Shown piece by piece: positions 24,340-36,370 of a stretch of DNA of 64,000 nt. Origin of the DNA: Trichaptum fuscoviolaceum (lineage: Eukaryota; Basidiomycota; Agaricomycetes; Hymenochaetales; Trichaptaceae). Position numbers and translations under genes: made by a program. The stretch is taken from contig CAJSYZ010000007.1 in assembly GCA_910574455.1 (NCBI GenBank), forward strand, positions 4,251,854 to 4,315,853, read 5' to 3'. The notes below the pieces were generated by a model. It was not told the origin of the DNA. It made no database searches and saw only the letters and a list, made by a program, of their open reading frames with translations. Numbering within the stretch: the first letter of the stretch is position 1; every line of letters begins with the position of its first letter.

Positions 24340-25660
24340 AAGACCACTACAGGCCGGAACAAATGACTATTCGAGAAGAGCTCACTCGAGTGGTTGATCC
24401 ATCCCCTCGCACGAACGTACCACAGATCAAGTTCACTGTACCTTTCGTAATACCGATACCGTATCCGTGAGACAGAACTCTACCTTCACCATCGAGTCCT
24501 TGATGCCAACCAGACGGCACGACAGCGCAGCATGTCCGTTCCACACGACCTTGCTCGAGGTGAACTTGATAGCGTTGCCGACAATGTTCGTAATGACCTG
24601 GCGCAGATGCAGCGAGTCACCGATGAGCTGATCAGGAATGTCTGGGTAAACATCACATGTGAGGTCGAGGTTGTTTTGCGATGGTCGTACAACGAGAGTC
24701 TTGAGGTTACCGAAAACCGTGTGTCTCAGTGAATACCAAACTTGCTCTATCGTCATCCTGCCTGCTTCGAACGTAGTAATTAATCGAAATATTAGCAACT
24801 GAATTCGGAAGCATCGGCGGCGGATTAGCTTACTCTTCGAGATATCCAAAATATCGACATTAATCAATAGCAGACTCCGAGCCAAACTATGCACCAGCAG
24901 AAGACTCTCGCGCTGACTCTTATTCAAATTGCTATCCAGCGTAAACTCTTTCATGCCAATGATACCGTTCATAGGGGTCGAATCTCATGAGACGTGTTCG
25001 CCAAGAACTCCAACTTGGAGCGACTGGCAAGTTCGGCAGCTTCACGAGCGGCGGCGTTCTTCTAAATCGACTCGCGCAAGTAGTGCACAATTTAATTGAT
25101 TTGATGAGTCTCAAAGGATTCCATCTCGCCTGAGCCTTTGACGGTGATGAAACACGTGAAGTCGCCGTTTATACTAGTAGCTGCAGTACTGATCTGCGCG
25201 AAACCACGCACTTCGGTCGTCAAGTTTCCGGCCATGGTGTCAACAGCCATTCTATTCGGAGTGCGTTCAGTAAAAACCACACTACACAATTCAGCGGAAT
25301 GCTAGTGAAATAAACATACGTGATTTTTTGCTGTGACATGAACATTCTCGATTTCAGCTTGAACACCGAGTTTTTTCGTTCTGACTTCCCGCGCGACTTT
25401 GGTCACCCCCGCAGTGAAGAGAGCCAACTGGTCAACCATGCCATTGATGGCCAAGTCCAGAATATCACCCTGAACAGACACGCCCACGATCTCCTGCGTC
25501 AAGTCGCCACGAGCGACGGTCGTAGTCGCGACAACAATGGTACGCACTTGAAAGTTCACCTGCGTCAAAGAAAAGTGAGACAATTCTCTCCAAGACAAAA
25601 GCGCAGCATAGGTTGACCGCCCATTTGCTGTACTAGTAGTCACAGTCTCGAGCTCCATCG
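24340..25660 (-). pseudogene. Nik1-type (group III) hybrid histidine kinase fragment, broken
   Basis: Group III hybrid histidine kinases are cytosolic osmosensing kinases with tandem HAMP domains. Reading down the minus strand one sees HAMP-linker sequence (ARGDLTQEIVGVSVQGDILDL, about 25400-25560), a further HAMP piece (NRMAV...[14 protein letters not shown], about 25190-25260), the H-box SHEIR (about 24985-25000) running into MNGIIGM, dimerisation-helix sequence (LLLVHSLARSLLLI), and the N-box (LRQVITNIVGNAIKFTSSKV, about 24570-24630). Sequence near 24400 corresponds to the F-box/G-box region (DGSTTR). One base is missing between SHEIR and the following proline codon (near 24980), the frame breaks again after the N-box, the ATP lid is truncated, and no receiver domain follows. 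This looks like a captured host gene that has decayed. Confidence 0.8.
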
Positions 25661-25689
25661 CCCCGCGAAGTTGTCCAGATCAATAATTG

Positions 25690-27105
25690 TCTAACACATT
25701 TAGCTTCGGTTAGATCTGTGTTGATATGATATGTTTGAAGAGCAAAGTATCCGAAATAGACGCATGTGGTTTCGCTGATGAATAAACCAGTATAAGCCTA
25801 GTAATATAATAGCAAGAAGAGAAGTCCGTACTTATAGTTCCAGAGGCTTCAAAGGTTGCGCTTATTCTCTTCCCTCGCATGCCCTCATAGATGTTCGCCA
25901 CCGTAGTCCGATGCTTGTGAACTAGATGTAGCGCCTAGGTTCACGCTACCTTCCGGCGACTTGCTAGAGATTGGCCGGGAGATGCTGGCAGCTGTTTCAT
26001 GGAAAGATGTTCGCCTCGCGTCATCGCGTTTTTCACTATCGGAGGTGTATCACATTCAACTAGAGGTATGAAGGTGTCTCGCAAGACGGTATGAGGTGGT
26101 GTTCCGAGGCCGGGGCCGGGGCCGTCAGCCTGCAATTGACGGACGCGAGATTTACTACGTTGCAATGGCGGTTTCGGCGCAGGAAACTGATATGTGAAGC
26201 GAGGGGCATCCAAGGACACATGCGCAAGGCTGGCGCGGGATCGGTCGTGTAGTTCATCTGCCCCCTCATCAATAGCGTCCTCTGCCACCTCTTCAATCGT
26301 CAGCGGACGGCCCTTGCCCTTCCTTTCCTATAAGGCGGTGTCGACTCTAGTTGAAGACGAAGGATTGTTACTAATTTTTGATGAAGATCACAACAGTTGG
26401 TGATGCAACATGTATCGGCCTATCCTCAGCGGGTGTCGTTCGAAAGGTAGAAGATGCTCGCTTCAGCGTGCACGTCGGAGCTCCTCTCACTATAACAAGG
26501 CCGCCCACCTTCTCCTCTCCAGGTACTAAAGACAAATGTGAGTGATAAGATCAAGCAAGAAGCACGTTCTCAGACGTACACTATCGTTTTTTGGTTCATT
26601 CGGAAATGTTGAAGTCTAGGCGAGTTCAATACAAGCTTGAGGGTAGGATAAAACATAACTTGTTCAGGCCAATAAGTGGTCTTATGGAATGGGTGGGGGA
26701 TGGCGGAGAAGTGCTCATAACAAGACTGGAGAACGTACACTGTGTCGTTGAGGGGACGCAGTGGTAAAAAGTTCAAGTTCAAGTTCAAGTGCAAGTGCAG
26801 TCCGAGTCACGGTGGCAACTTGAACTTGAACTCTTCAAGTTCCAATTTTAGATTTAAAGCTCCACTGGAAGCATCATCATGGCAAGCAATCCGAACAGCA
26901 GACAGACACCATTGGCGACATCTTCCAAACCACTTTGATACCTCAGACTACGGTGATCATTCGGGAAAAAAAGGCAATTCAATAATAAATTTTAATCATG
27001 AATCTCCTGGCAACTTTGAAAGACAAGAGCATGCGCACAACAATTTACTCGATAACTCAAGCACATTTGGTCAAACCTGCTACTGGTGGGCCTCAGCCTA
27101 CTAGA
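25690..27105. other. stretch without a secure gene; contains ORF remnants and CAAGTT repeats
   Basis: A minus-strand open stretch at 25941-26288 (proline-rich, no recognised domain) may be an N-terminal remnant belonging to the neighbouring kinase pseudogene. At 26764-26850 there is a run of AAGTTCAAGTTC-type repeats followed by the inverse ACTTGAACTTGAA, one of the element's dispersed self-complementary motif families. Nothing else is supported here. Confidence 0.4.
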
Positions 27106-27887
27106 TCAAGCCTCGAAGTTCTTGATGTACTTATCCGGTAAGGGTGAGTGGCTTTGGCTCAGGGCCAAAGCTACAGCAAACGTGCTGTGAACGTCAATAG
27201 CTGCATCTAGTATTCCAGTACAGCAGATCATGCAAGTGAGAACTTGAAGATGGTTGATCTTGAACAACAGAATGATAACTTACACTCTTTTTGTGCCGCT
27301 GATAGCTCGTCAGCTGCCCAGTCACTCATTGTGACCTCACTACTCTTCTTGACGTTCAGCCTCAATACTTCTCCCACTATTTTTTCGAGCTTGACAGTCG
27401 GAGTCGGATGCTGGAACCAGAGACGAGGGTTTAAGAGCAGTTGGGACCAGGTCGGGTTTTTGGGCCAGACTTCCGGGTAGACAACGCGTGCCCAATCTGT
27501 CAGATCGACACAGGAGCGCACAGAGGTGCGAAACTTGCGCTTTATACGCACTGCGTCACCTGCCATTTCTTCTGTTAGGCCACCTCGCAGGAGAAAAGAT
27601 AAGTTATTCATACCGTTGATTCCTGCGGAAATTTTCATGACTGTACCATCCCCAAGGAGTTGCGCCAACGTAGGGGGAAGGTCAGTAAGAGTATGCGTCC
27701 TGACTAGATAAATGTGGTGTTGAACTGCGAGTTGGATGAGGTCCACGCGATGATTGGGCCCTTCTCCGCCACTTGCCCACTCGATGTCGATCGAGACAAA
27801 TCTACTAGCTGGTACCTGTGGCAATGATGCATATATTGCAGTCACTGCATTGTCCACATCCAAAGCCCGTGCGACACTGTATCGGAA
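27106..27887 (-). CDS. WRN-type 3'-5' exonuclease domain protein (DEDD), transposon cargo; 5' exon unresolved
   Basis: RNase H-fold 3'-5' exonuclease domain of the DnaQ-like/WRN group. Exons 27887-27284 and 27206-27106 join through a 77-nt GT-AG intron. After splicing, the frame reads EYAAIDVHS, giving the third exonuclease motif (YAAxD). The first motif is FVSIDIEW (D-x-E), followed by DLIQLAVQHHIYLV. The second motif region (KISAGINGMNNLSFLL) lacks the usual Asp, and SDWAADELSAAQ precedes motif III. An acceptor (AATATAG) just before 27887 shows that at least one upstream exon exists; a candidate lies in the open stretch at about 27990-28216, but I could not join it securely. The reading frame shows no break, unlike the neighbouring captured genes. 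Loss of the motif II acid may mean reduced catalysis. Confidence 0.72.
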
Positions 27888-28499
27888 CTATATTATGGAG
27901 CCTATATTGATGTAATTCGGAGAGAGGTGTTGGTGGTACCCCGAGAAGATCAAGAAACGTTTGCAGTTTCTTGTGTATCTAGCAACAAGTCAGTGTACAG
28001 ATCTTGATATGAATGAAACAAGTACCTTCGTTTGAGCCCTTGCTGTCCACCGTTGAACGAGCTGAAAGCGGAGGACGGTGCGGAGGTGCAGGCGTGCGTA
28101 ATCAAGGGAGAGGAGGATGAGAAGGATAGTACGAAGATTTGAGAACATGATTCACGGTGGAATGGCTTGATGATGATCTTGGGGACAATACCCGCTCCCA
28201 CTTCACACTTATACAAAGTAGTTGAAGTCAGTTTTCTGATTTCCCATTCTTCTAGAAAGAGAGAGGGAGCTATTAGTGCTTTGTACTATGACTCGGATAA
28301 ACCGCAAGTTGAACTGATAGTAGGAGATGACAAATGATTTCTTCCGGATGACTTGATTATAAGGCTTCTTTTCATTTTAAGCACAAACGAACAAGAAAAT
28401 GAGTCATGTTAACTCCGAAGAAGTCGGGAGGATACAACCCACTGCACAAGAAGCTGCTCCATCAGCTCTAGAAGGATTTCGAAGAAAGCCATGAGTAAC

Positions 28500-28970
28500 T
28501 CACCATACAACAGTCATCCCTGTACACAACCCGAAACTTGAACTAGAACCGTGCCAAAATGGGAAATGGGCCAACTTGAATGCATCCCAACCCGCTTCGG
28601 AAGGAGTAATTTGCATGAAGGCGCGTTTCTCGTCCTCGGAGCTGAGGGAATTGCGCTGTCGGCCGATGATGGACTCATACTGCACATTGAAACCGAGTGT
28701 TCTCCGTTTAGGCGGCAATGGTGGCGGGGCAGAGGTGTTTGGCAAGGAATGGGGACACGACAAGTTGACAACAACTTGGATGATGTCGAAAATGCAGTTA
28801 TATTTTTCCCTTTGCGGCATTTGCAAATTGAGTTGTGAGTCGCTTTGTCGACCTTTGTGCATGCAAGCGGAATATTGGGATGCATCAAACTGCCCGGTGA
28901 TACATAGCCCCGTATATACGAATCCGACCGCGCAACTTCGCAACCTTCCCTCTCCAGCATCCTTCCCATG
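28500..28970 (-). other. minus-strand open stretch of unknown nature
   Basis: Overlapping minus-strand frames are open here. One ends with a plausible protein-like stretch (QITPSEAGWDAFKLAHF). It follows on the 3' side of the WD40-like remnant and could be part of the same captured gene, but no domain is recognised and no convincing introns were found. Confidence 0.25.
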
Positions 28971-29099
28971 TTTTTGGGCTCTTTACGCCGCTCAGGCCAG
29001 GCGAACTTAGGATTAGATGTCGATTGAGCAGGGATCCCTGAAGTGAGAGTAGACGGTAGGGATAGAGACTCGTCCCGACTGACTGCTCAGCGCGAGTCC

Positions 29100-29560
29100 T
29101 GTGGCCGCTTATTGTTGAGCTTGAGATGGTCGAGAGGAAAAGAGGAACGATGGAACGAGAAGAAGCTGACGCGGCCATCGTTCCTTCCGGTGACAAGAAA
29201 GTCGGAGTCATACTGGAAAGTTGTCACTGATGAGTCGGGGATACAGGAATGTGAAGAAAATCATACCCATTTGCAGATTCCATACGCGAACGGATGTGTC
29301 CAATCCCCCTACCCCCACCCCAAGAAAAGAAGACAATATAATTTTCGGCGTAAATCTTATGCAGATGTTCTCGGAGAACGTATAGACATTCCCCGTGCCG
29401 ATGCTCCAAAGCTGAAGAAGCCCGTGAGTATTATGATTCAAAAATTAAAAGAACAACTTACTCGAGAAGTACAGTAGTAGCTTTCGCTCACTGATTACTG
29501 CACGCATACATCCTCTCCTCGTGCCTGTGAGGGCCGGTTCAGTAACTTGCCTCTTTGCAC
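29100..29560 (-). pseudogene. Cdc4-like F-box/WD40 repeat fragment, frameshifted
   Basis: Several WD40 blades can be read in order on the minus strand, but in different frames: LTG-HEE-type sequence near 29500-29540, then HGECLYVLREHLHKIYAEN near 29350-29400, then GGLDTSVRVWNLQMG near 29270-29310, then SDFLVTGRNDGRVSFF near 29140-29210. The order and wording resemble the C-terminal propeller of fungal Cdc4-type SCF substrate receptors, an assignment made from memory of the family. Frame changes and stops between blades make it a pseudogene or a very poor sequence stretch. It is probably a captured host fragment. Confidence 0.55.
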
Positions 29561-31310
29561 ATCCGAAACGTCGGTGATGCGTCTCGCAATTCAAAACCTG
29601 AGAGGAGCGGACCTCGGATGCAAGTGCAGCCAACCAGTTTTAATGTCCTGCTCTCTGAGCTGGTCATCAGCCACCACTGACGATGAGCTCTCTGGCATAG
29701 CCCTGTCCCTCGGAGAAGGTTCACTCATGATATATGGTTACGGATGTAACCACTCTACCATCACAAATCGCTGAAGAAGTTTGTGTTGTCAACTGTGGAG
29801 GTGGACGCGTGCGCATGTGTGCTCGCCATTGCTTTAGTCGGTGGGGGGATACGCGTCGGCATAAATCTGCGAGAGAATCCTGGGTCAAGAATTGGGGCGC
29901 CTGCTGTGGGCGCAGTAAATTGCGTAGACGGCAGTGGTTTCGTTCCTCTGCAAAAGCGGTCGAACTCCTACCCCCTTGGTTTCCATACGAGCCTAGAGCG
30001 GCGCACGAGTAGAAACGCGTCGACCCACAGGGAGCTAACAAAGTAAGGCGCAGACGTTTTACGCGAGCTGCGCGAGGCGTTGAAACCGATAGAACAATTT
30101 GAGCGTGCCGAGACAGGCAAAGCGCGAGTCGGCAGATGCGCGGCGGAAGAAAGAGGTCTATCAGAGTTGTACAAGGTCCCGCATGGTGTTGGGAGAGAAT
30201 CGGGACGTGCAGGAGGAATTCGATGTTGAAAATTGGTAGAAAAGTGAAGAAGAGAATCTGCGGTGACTTGGGCGTTGGGATACAGTGGTAGTTGAGGAGG
30301 AGGCCATGACTACGTCAGTTCGCTACTGAAAAGTCACTTGAGGCCATCAACGATATTATAGAGCTTACTCATCTTGGATGATTGGTTAAAGTGTGTCTGT
30401 AAGGTGGTTCCTGCCCTAGGCTGCCAGTGCCAGTGTGTAAGATGATCCCGTGTCAACTCAACTGTACATCCTACGGCAGCGGCTGTTCCTTTTTCCGATA
30501 ATTGCGTAGGATGCGATCAATAGTGGAGGGTGCGGGCCAAGATGTAATCCTGGAGAGCAGAACGTAGTGTTAAACAGAAAATACACCAGGACGTAAGACA
30601 ACCTGAGGAAGTTCTCTGTTAACGAGCCTGGTTGTATGGCATGGTGACTACGGCCAGTGTTGAGCATCTTCAATGTCCACCAAGTACTATGCCTGTGGTA
30701 GCAACAACTTGAAGTTGAAGTCGACAACTGAGTGCCAGCCTGCCAGCCTTAGTAGTGAGTGCCACAACTTCAAGTTGAACTTGAAGTCACCGTGCCAGTG
30801 ACCGGCGTGCCACTGGCACTGGCAGCCTGAGTGGCAGTGAGCCTGAGTGACTCCGACTCAGACATCACTGGCAGAAGAATTTGCCGTCCATGTCCTCTTC
30901 ATCTTGCTCCCCGGAACATTGAAGGGATGAAGTAGTGATGTTGAAGGCAACTTGAGCCAGAGGAACTTTAACACGGTGTATGTCCCCGAAATGTTAAAGT
31001 AGAAGCACAACACAAACAAGCCTTCGGGTACTACTAGTACGAGTACTAGTAGGCTAGTAGATACTCCTGGCAGCCTGGGGATGCGCTGCATCGTATGAGA
31101 TGTGGTGATCAGTATTTACAAAATATCTTCAAGTTGAAGGTCATATCATCACACAATCAAGCAAGACATAGGCGTTTTATTCAAGAAAAAGACGACACAT
31201 CATTGTTTACTATTATCGGAAAGACAAAGTCGAAACATCATTGTTTATCAGGAAGACAGATAGACTCGACGAAGTTTATACCGTGACCATATACTACGGG
31301 TAGTAGTATA
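29560..31310. other. about 1.7 kb with no supported gene; dispersed short palindromes
   Basis: Short open stretches exist on both strands without domain or splice support. From about 30700 the sequence is rich in element-specific motifs: CAACTTGAAGTTG-like (30705-30790), GCCAGTGGCAC-like (30790-30840) and ACTAGTACGAGTACTAGT (31028-31060). Confidence 0.5.
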
Positions 31311-34300
31311 CTAGGACAAGGGCGTCAAAGATTTGAGTCGAGATACGCCTTCGCCGGTAATCCGAAACTCAAATGGCTCTTTGTAAAGAGGATTGGAAGG
31401 ATTCACAAATCCTTCCTTGGAACTAGGAGGCTTCCGTGTTTGCTCACGCACTTCCTTTGCCCAGTCCATGCGCAGAGCCAAATAAGACTGAGGTGCCCGA
31501 CCATAAGGGCCATGGTTCCCCACTATCTTGCATATCCTTTTAAGCACGTCCTGCTGTTCATAGGTAAAGAGTGGTTCCCCCGCTGTCAGGTGCAGTACGG
31601 ATGGTGCGTTTTCTATGAATTTGGAGAGAGATTCGTCGTCACCATAATAATGTCGGTCGTGGATAAGTTTATTCAAATGTTGCCTGAGTGGAGTCTCGTT
31701 CATCACCTCAAAAACGACATGTTCAGAAGACGTAATCATCTGCATCGCGTTGGAAAGGATAACAGCTTTCTCCCTGTGCGTATTTCGCCGCTTCTCCAGA
31801 TGCAGGATCTTCGATAATTTTTTTCGGTCTTCGTCATTTTCCGGCCACTTTCGCACTGGCACCGGGACTTCCGTGAGATTCGCCTGCTTGACAACTTCCG
31901 CTAGTGTGTTCAAGGATAATTGGTCGAAAGAAGCTGAGACTTCCTCAAAACTGCGCTGTATATCAGCTGGGAGAGCTTTTGGAGGAAAACCTTTGGCCGA
32001 CGCATGGGGTATGTCCTCAGAGCCATAGTATTCGATGTCGCCCTCTTCGGCCATCTTTGCAAAGAATTCCTCGAAATAGAACTTAGGCAGGTCCTTCAGA
32101 TCGAGGACACCCTCTTCTGATGGATCAAGATTTGGGAACGGTTTGCACGTAAAGTCATCTATGCTGGCATCCCATGTGGACTCCTGCTCGTCGAGTGTGG
32201 TGGCTGGCTGTTGTGAATCCAACTTCTTCAGCTTGCGATTGAGGATGACATACAACCTTCGATGGAATTCGAAGATAAGATAGAAGCGCACAAGAAAGAA
32301 ACGGAACTTTTCGATGGATTTTGCGTCAGGCGACGGCTGCCAGGAGTTTGTGAAGGGGTATTTGGATTTAAGCTCTGCTCTCGCGCCCTCTACCAAGCTG
32401 TGCAGCTTCTTTTCGGTTTCCCTCAGCGTCTTCACGGCCCGGCCCCTCTTTTCCTCACTACACTTTGGGTCCTTTGTCGTCACCTCCACCTCCTCTGCTT
32501 TCTTTTTCGCCTTAGTAACCGCCTCCTTGTATGTCGTATCCTCCTTGCGGAAGTCTGCTAACTTGTCTTCAATCCCTGCTAACCACTCTTCGTAGCGTGC
32601 TTTCTCTGAGGATATGAGGCTTTCAGGTAAAGCGGTGAGCAGGTCATCAAACAGATGCCTTGCAATGGGAACCTTTCCGTCCCGGCGCATGGTTGGTTGG
32701 GCAGTGAACTCAGCGTAAAGCTCGTTTACACCTCTGATGAGCCCCGCTGTCTTGACACCGCCATCACCAGTAATGTCAAAAGGGGCAACCGATTCGATCT
32801 TGAATTTGTTTGGGAAAACAATGGCAAAAGCCATATAAAGAATGTTCCTGGCGTCCTCGAAGACGTGTCGTAGTTTAATACTACAAGCTGCCGCTTCGCT
32901 CTATGTGAGAACTCATGAGTTTAATTTGTTTTGCAATAGCTTTCAAGATGACTTACCGATTCAGCTGCTACGGCAATGATTTGAAGCTCGCGTATCATGA
33001 CAGCGAACGATGCTATAGTCCGCGTCAAAAGGTCGTCTTTGGAGCGGTCCGCCTTCCGTTCAGCATCCAATGTCTGGTCCGCCTTCCGTTCAGCATCCAA
33101 TGTCTCCCTACGAGCCAGCTTTTCGTTCATTTGAAGCACCTTGTCGGTGGTGCTTCGAATCATATCAAATTGACTGTCAAGCCTTTTGCTAACATTAGCT
33201 GCCATGACGGAGTGTAGCGCATGGATGCCCTCCTCAGCTGCAGCCCTCGCAAGCATCGGGTAATTCAGGGTTGCCTGGTCCTTTATATGTTGTATCTCGT
33301 TGGAGAGAGAATCGACTTTCTCCTGCAAGGTCTTTATTGTCTCCGAGTAATCCGTGTTCTCCGATTTGGCCGCCTTTTTTTTCGTGGCTTTCAGATCTTC
33401 CTTTTTTTTGTCAAGATCTTGAGATCCAACATTCTGCATCGCCTGTTCCAGCCGTTCATCCACTTTCTTTTTTTCATCAGGATTCGCCGCCCGAGCTGCC
33501 GCTCCATGCTTGAGTTTTGTTATCACCTGGTTGAGAACATTGGCAGTCTCGACCAGCTTTCCTCCAATGTCCGTCCATTCCTTGCCCGCTTTGTCCAAGT
33601 CGCCCCCTATCCCATTGAGCATGGTGACTGACAAGTCGCTGGTTGGGTATAGGAAAGAGATAAGAAGCAATCTACACAGACTGGCAATGTCACTCACAGG
33701 TTCGTTTTCAAGTCTTCGACACTGTTTGACGGCTTGGAGTCCACGTCCGACCCAGGTTTTGCCACCCCACTGCCAGTGGCACCGGCACTGGCGGCCTCGC
33801 TGACAGTAGAATGGAATGTCATCAAGATGCAATTAAGCTCAGGCTGGCAACACTACTCACAATTCCAAATTGGATGTGTCTGGTTCCGCCTCAGTGGCAG
33901 ACGTCAAATTGCCACTGCCAACTCCTAGTCCGACCTCAAACTCCGATTGTGACCTCAACCCGGGCCCTGCACTTGCAAGAGACTCCGAGTCGGACATGGA
34001 GACGCCGGGCCCATTCACTGGCAGGCTGTCAAGAGAATGTCCTGGTCACATACTTTGAAGGCTGGCAACATGAATGACACTTACTTGATTGCTGATTTGC
34101 CACTGTCATCTCGCTGTGCCATCTGATTGAAAATTTCAATTGCTTTCACCATGTCTGACCACGTCTTTATAAGCCACGAATAGGCTCCATCTTCGCCAAC
34201 AAGAACTAGTCCTGTTTGGACTTTTTGTGAAAGAATTGAAATTACTACTAATACTAGTTTTTGAGACATGTACTACATATACCAGCTAGTCTGGCTTTCT

Positions 34301-34430
34301 CTGGATCCAGCAGCATTGTGATTTTGATTGGCTTGGGAGGCTGAGGCTGAGTGCCAGTGGCTTGCTGGCCCGGGATGCCAGTGTTAACAGGTAGCACTGG
34401 CATGTTAGCGTGAGGGACAACAAGAGACAT
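31311..34430 (-). CDS. 940-aa coiled-coil protein of unknown function, six exons, transposon cargo
   Basis: I reconstruct exons 34430-34283, 34220-34085, 34025-33861, 33799-33698, 33638-32957 and 32900-31311. The five introns (62, 59, 61, 59 and 56 nt) all have GT-AG ends, and the summed lengths keep one frame to a TAG at 31311. From the N-terminus: a Pro/Gln-rich start (PQPPKPIKITML); a Ser/Gly-rich acidic linker; a long helical, Lys/Glu/Ala-rich coiled coil including a duplicated 10-residue unit (TLDAERKADQ/R); then a mostly helical region (KKAEEVEVTTKDPK..., EKFRFFLVRFYLIFEFHRRLY) with a charged C-terminal domain. No catalytic motif or known domain is recognised. There is no frameshift over 3.1 kb, in contrast to the captured gene fragments, which suggests it is maintained. 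Divergent from the gene at 36371. Confidence 0.75.
33046..33105. repeat. perfect 30-bp tandem duplication inside the 940-aa gene
   Basis: The 30-bp unit beginning GGTCCGCCTTCCGTTCAGCA is present twice without mismatch (33046-33075, 33076-33105). It is a multiple of three, so it adds ten residues (TLDAERKAD plus Q or R) to the coiled coil without breaking the frame. Confidence 0.9.
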
Positions 34431-34509
34431 TCTGAAGGGATAGTCGTTGAGTTGCTGGCTTCAAGATGATGTGGGGGGCATCATGATGGGGTCCGCTGCC
34501 AGTGGCAAC

Positions 34510-36340
34510 TAAAAGCTATTCACCGTCGGAACGTGAACTTGAAGAAGTTGATGGAAGTCGGATACTACCGCTGCCAGCAGGCCACACCGTGACTCAGGCT
34601 GACGGAGTGCCGTGAAGAGTAGTACTATATTTAAATTTAAGTACTCAGGCTAGTACTACTATGCCAGTGATACTACTACTACTAGTAGTAGGACTTCCCA
34701 GCCTCACTGGCACTGGCAGTGCCACAGCATGAGTGCACCCGCTGCGAGTAGTACTACTACCGTAACTACTAGTACTACTACTACTACTACTAGTACTTAC
34801 TAGTCGAATTTGAAGTTGATGATCTCAGCAACTTGACAGCTCGGCCGCCGCAGTTCGCTTCGGAGTCCGAGTCCTCGCCGGATAGTACTATAGTAGTACT
34901 ATACTTGTTTGTGTTTCACGGCATGATGATGCGGAGGCACCGTGATCATCATTATGATGGTACTGGATGCCTTCCCGTAAGGATTTAGGACGACGATTCT
35001 TATCCTAAATCCTCTTCCGAATATTATCCGGGAACGGAGCCAACTTTCCGGTCGACGTCGGTCGTCCTAAATTACTGAGATCAAGGAAGGGCTCTAAACA
35101 TTACAGCAGCGTTCTCACATACCATATTTAGTAGAAGTGAAGATTATGTGACGCACCCGCTTCCATTTTAAGCAATTTTATCTATGAAAATAATCCGGCA
35201 GACCTCACCGTGGCAACCGGAAAGGAATTTAGGACCCGTCCTAGATGTTGCTTACGGTTTAGGATGGCTGTCCTAAACCTGTACCTGACGGAGTTTCAAA
35301 GATTTAGGACAGCCTCCGCCGTCCTAAATTCTTACGGGAAGGCATCCACTAGAGTAGTGACGCAGCCTGCGGCTCAGGCTGAGTCGGAAGCCACCATACT
35401 CAGGCTATGCTTCCCGTACTAAGGATTTAGAACGGCTTTTTCGTCCTACAAGTAGTATGTAGTACTAGTACTAAACGGCACGGCTCGGAGCCAAACTCTC
35501 CGTCTTGCCCGGGCCCTAAATTTCCAGGATCTAGCAGAGGGGAAGGGTCTGCCAGATGGTCCGTGTCTAGGACAGTCGTCCTAAATGCCTGCCTTGCTTA
35601 CCGTACTAGTAGTAGTATCAGGTAAGATATCATAAGTACACCCTGATACCTTACCTTCAAGTTCAAAGGTAAGTTATACCGCGGGACTCCATGGACCGGC
35701 AGAACTTCTGCTCAAGGCCGGCGGTGGACGGGTGGCTTCAACCTCCCTAAATGCTTGCCAGCCTGAGTGCCAAGCGGGGTCTTATGGGTTTCAATTTCGG
35801 GTGTCCTAAATCCTTCATCCAGTGGCGCCACTGGCAGTGATACCGTGACTCAGGCTCAGCCTGAGCCTGAGGCTGCCACTGCAGTGCCAGTGGCAGTGAG
35901 GCTACTAGTTCTGGGAGGAAGGGCACTGCGTTCCGGAATTGCGTGATAACGCTCAGGGAAATCTGCCTCCCGTGCGAACGTCTTCAAGTTGACAAATGGG
36001 GGACTCGGACTCGGAGTAAGGGACTTGCCGGCGAAGCTCGGCCCGTTTTCTACTACTGTAGTATTAGTAATAACTTGAAGTTGCCCCTCAGGCTCACTGG
36101 CACTCACTGCCAGTGGCTCACTCAGGCTACTACTAGTACTAGTAATAGCCTACTACTACTAGTACTACTCAGGCTGCCGGTGGCATGCCACGGTGGCGAC
36201 ACTTGACCTTCATTCCAACTTCACTCACCGTTTGAATAACCCTTGCCATTACTTTCCTCTCAGGCATACTACTACTACTACTAGTATTCCTAGTAGTAGT
36301 ACTCACTGCACTGCCAACTTGATCTTGAAGTAGCTCAGGC
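34510..36340. repeat. intergenic region dense in short self-complementary repeats
   Basis: This is the spacer between the two divergent cargo genes. It has runs of ACTAGTAGTACTACT-type trinucleotide palindromes (34618-34680, 34745-34805, 36120-36170, 36265-36305), GCCAGTGGCACTGCC-type motifs (34700-34720, 35820-35905, 36090-36115) and TTTAGGAC/GTCCTAAA pairs (34980-35830). No gene is supported in it. A nested MITE-like element lies at 34965-35347. Confidence 0.7.
34965..35347. mobile_element. nested MITE-like element, 383 bp
   Basis: The ends form an inverted repeat of about 28 bp (GGATGCCTTCCCGTAAG... at 34965 and its near-exact reverse complement ending ...GGCATCC at 35347, one mismatch). 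They are flanked by the direct repeat ACT (34962-34964 and 35348-35350). There is no coding capacity. Short size, TIRs and a 3-bp duplication fit a non-autonomous DNA transposon inserted in the larger element. Confidence 0.75.
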
Positions 36341-36370
36341 TCTTCGTTCAGTCACTATCAAATCTCCAAA

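Noticed and set aside
29734..30180. Overlapping ORFs on both strands as a possible gene
   Set aside because: No recognised domain, no consistent introns, and neither strand is better supported than the other.
34618..34805. CRISPR-like array suggested by regular short repeats
   Set aside because: The repeats are trinucleotide-based palindromes of variable length without unique spacers, in a eukaryotic context.
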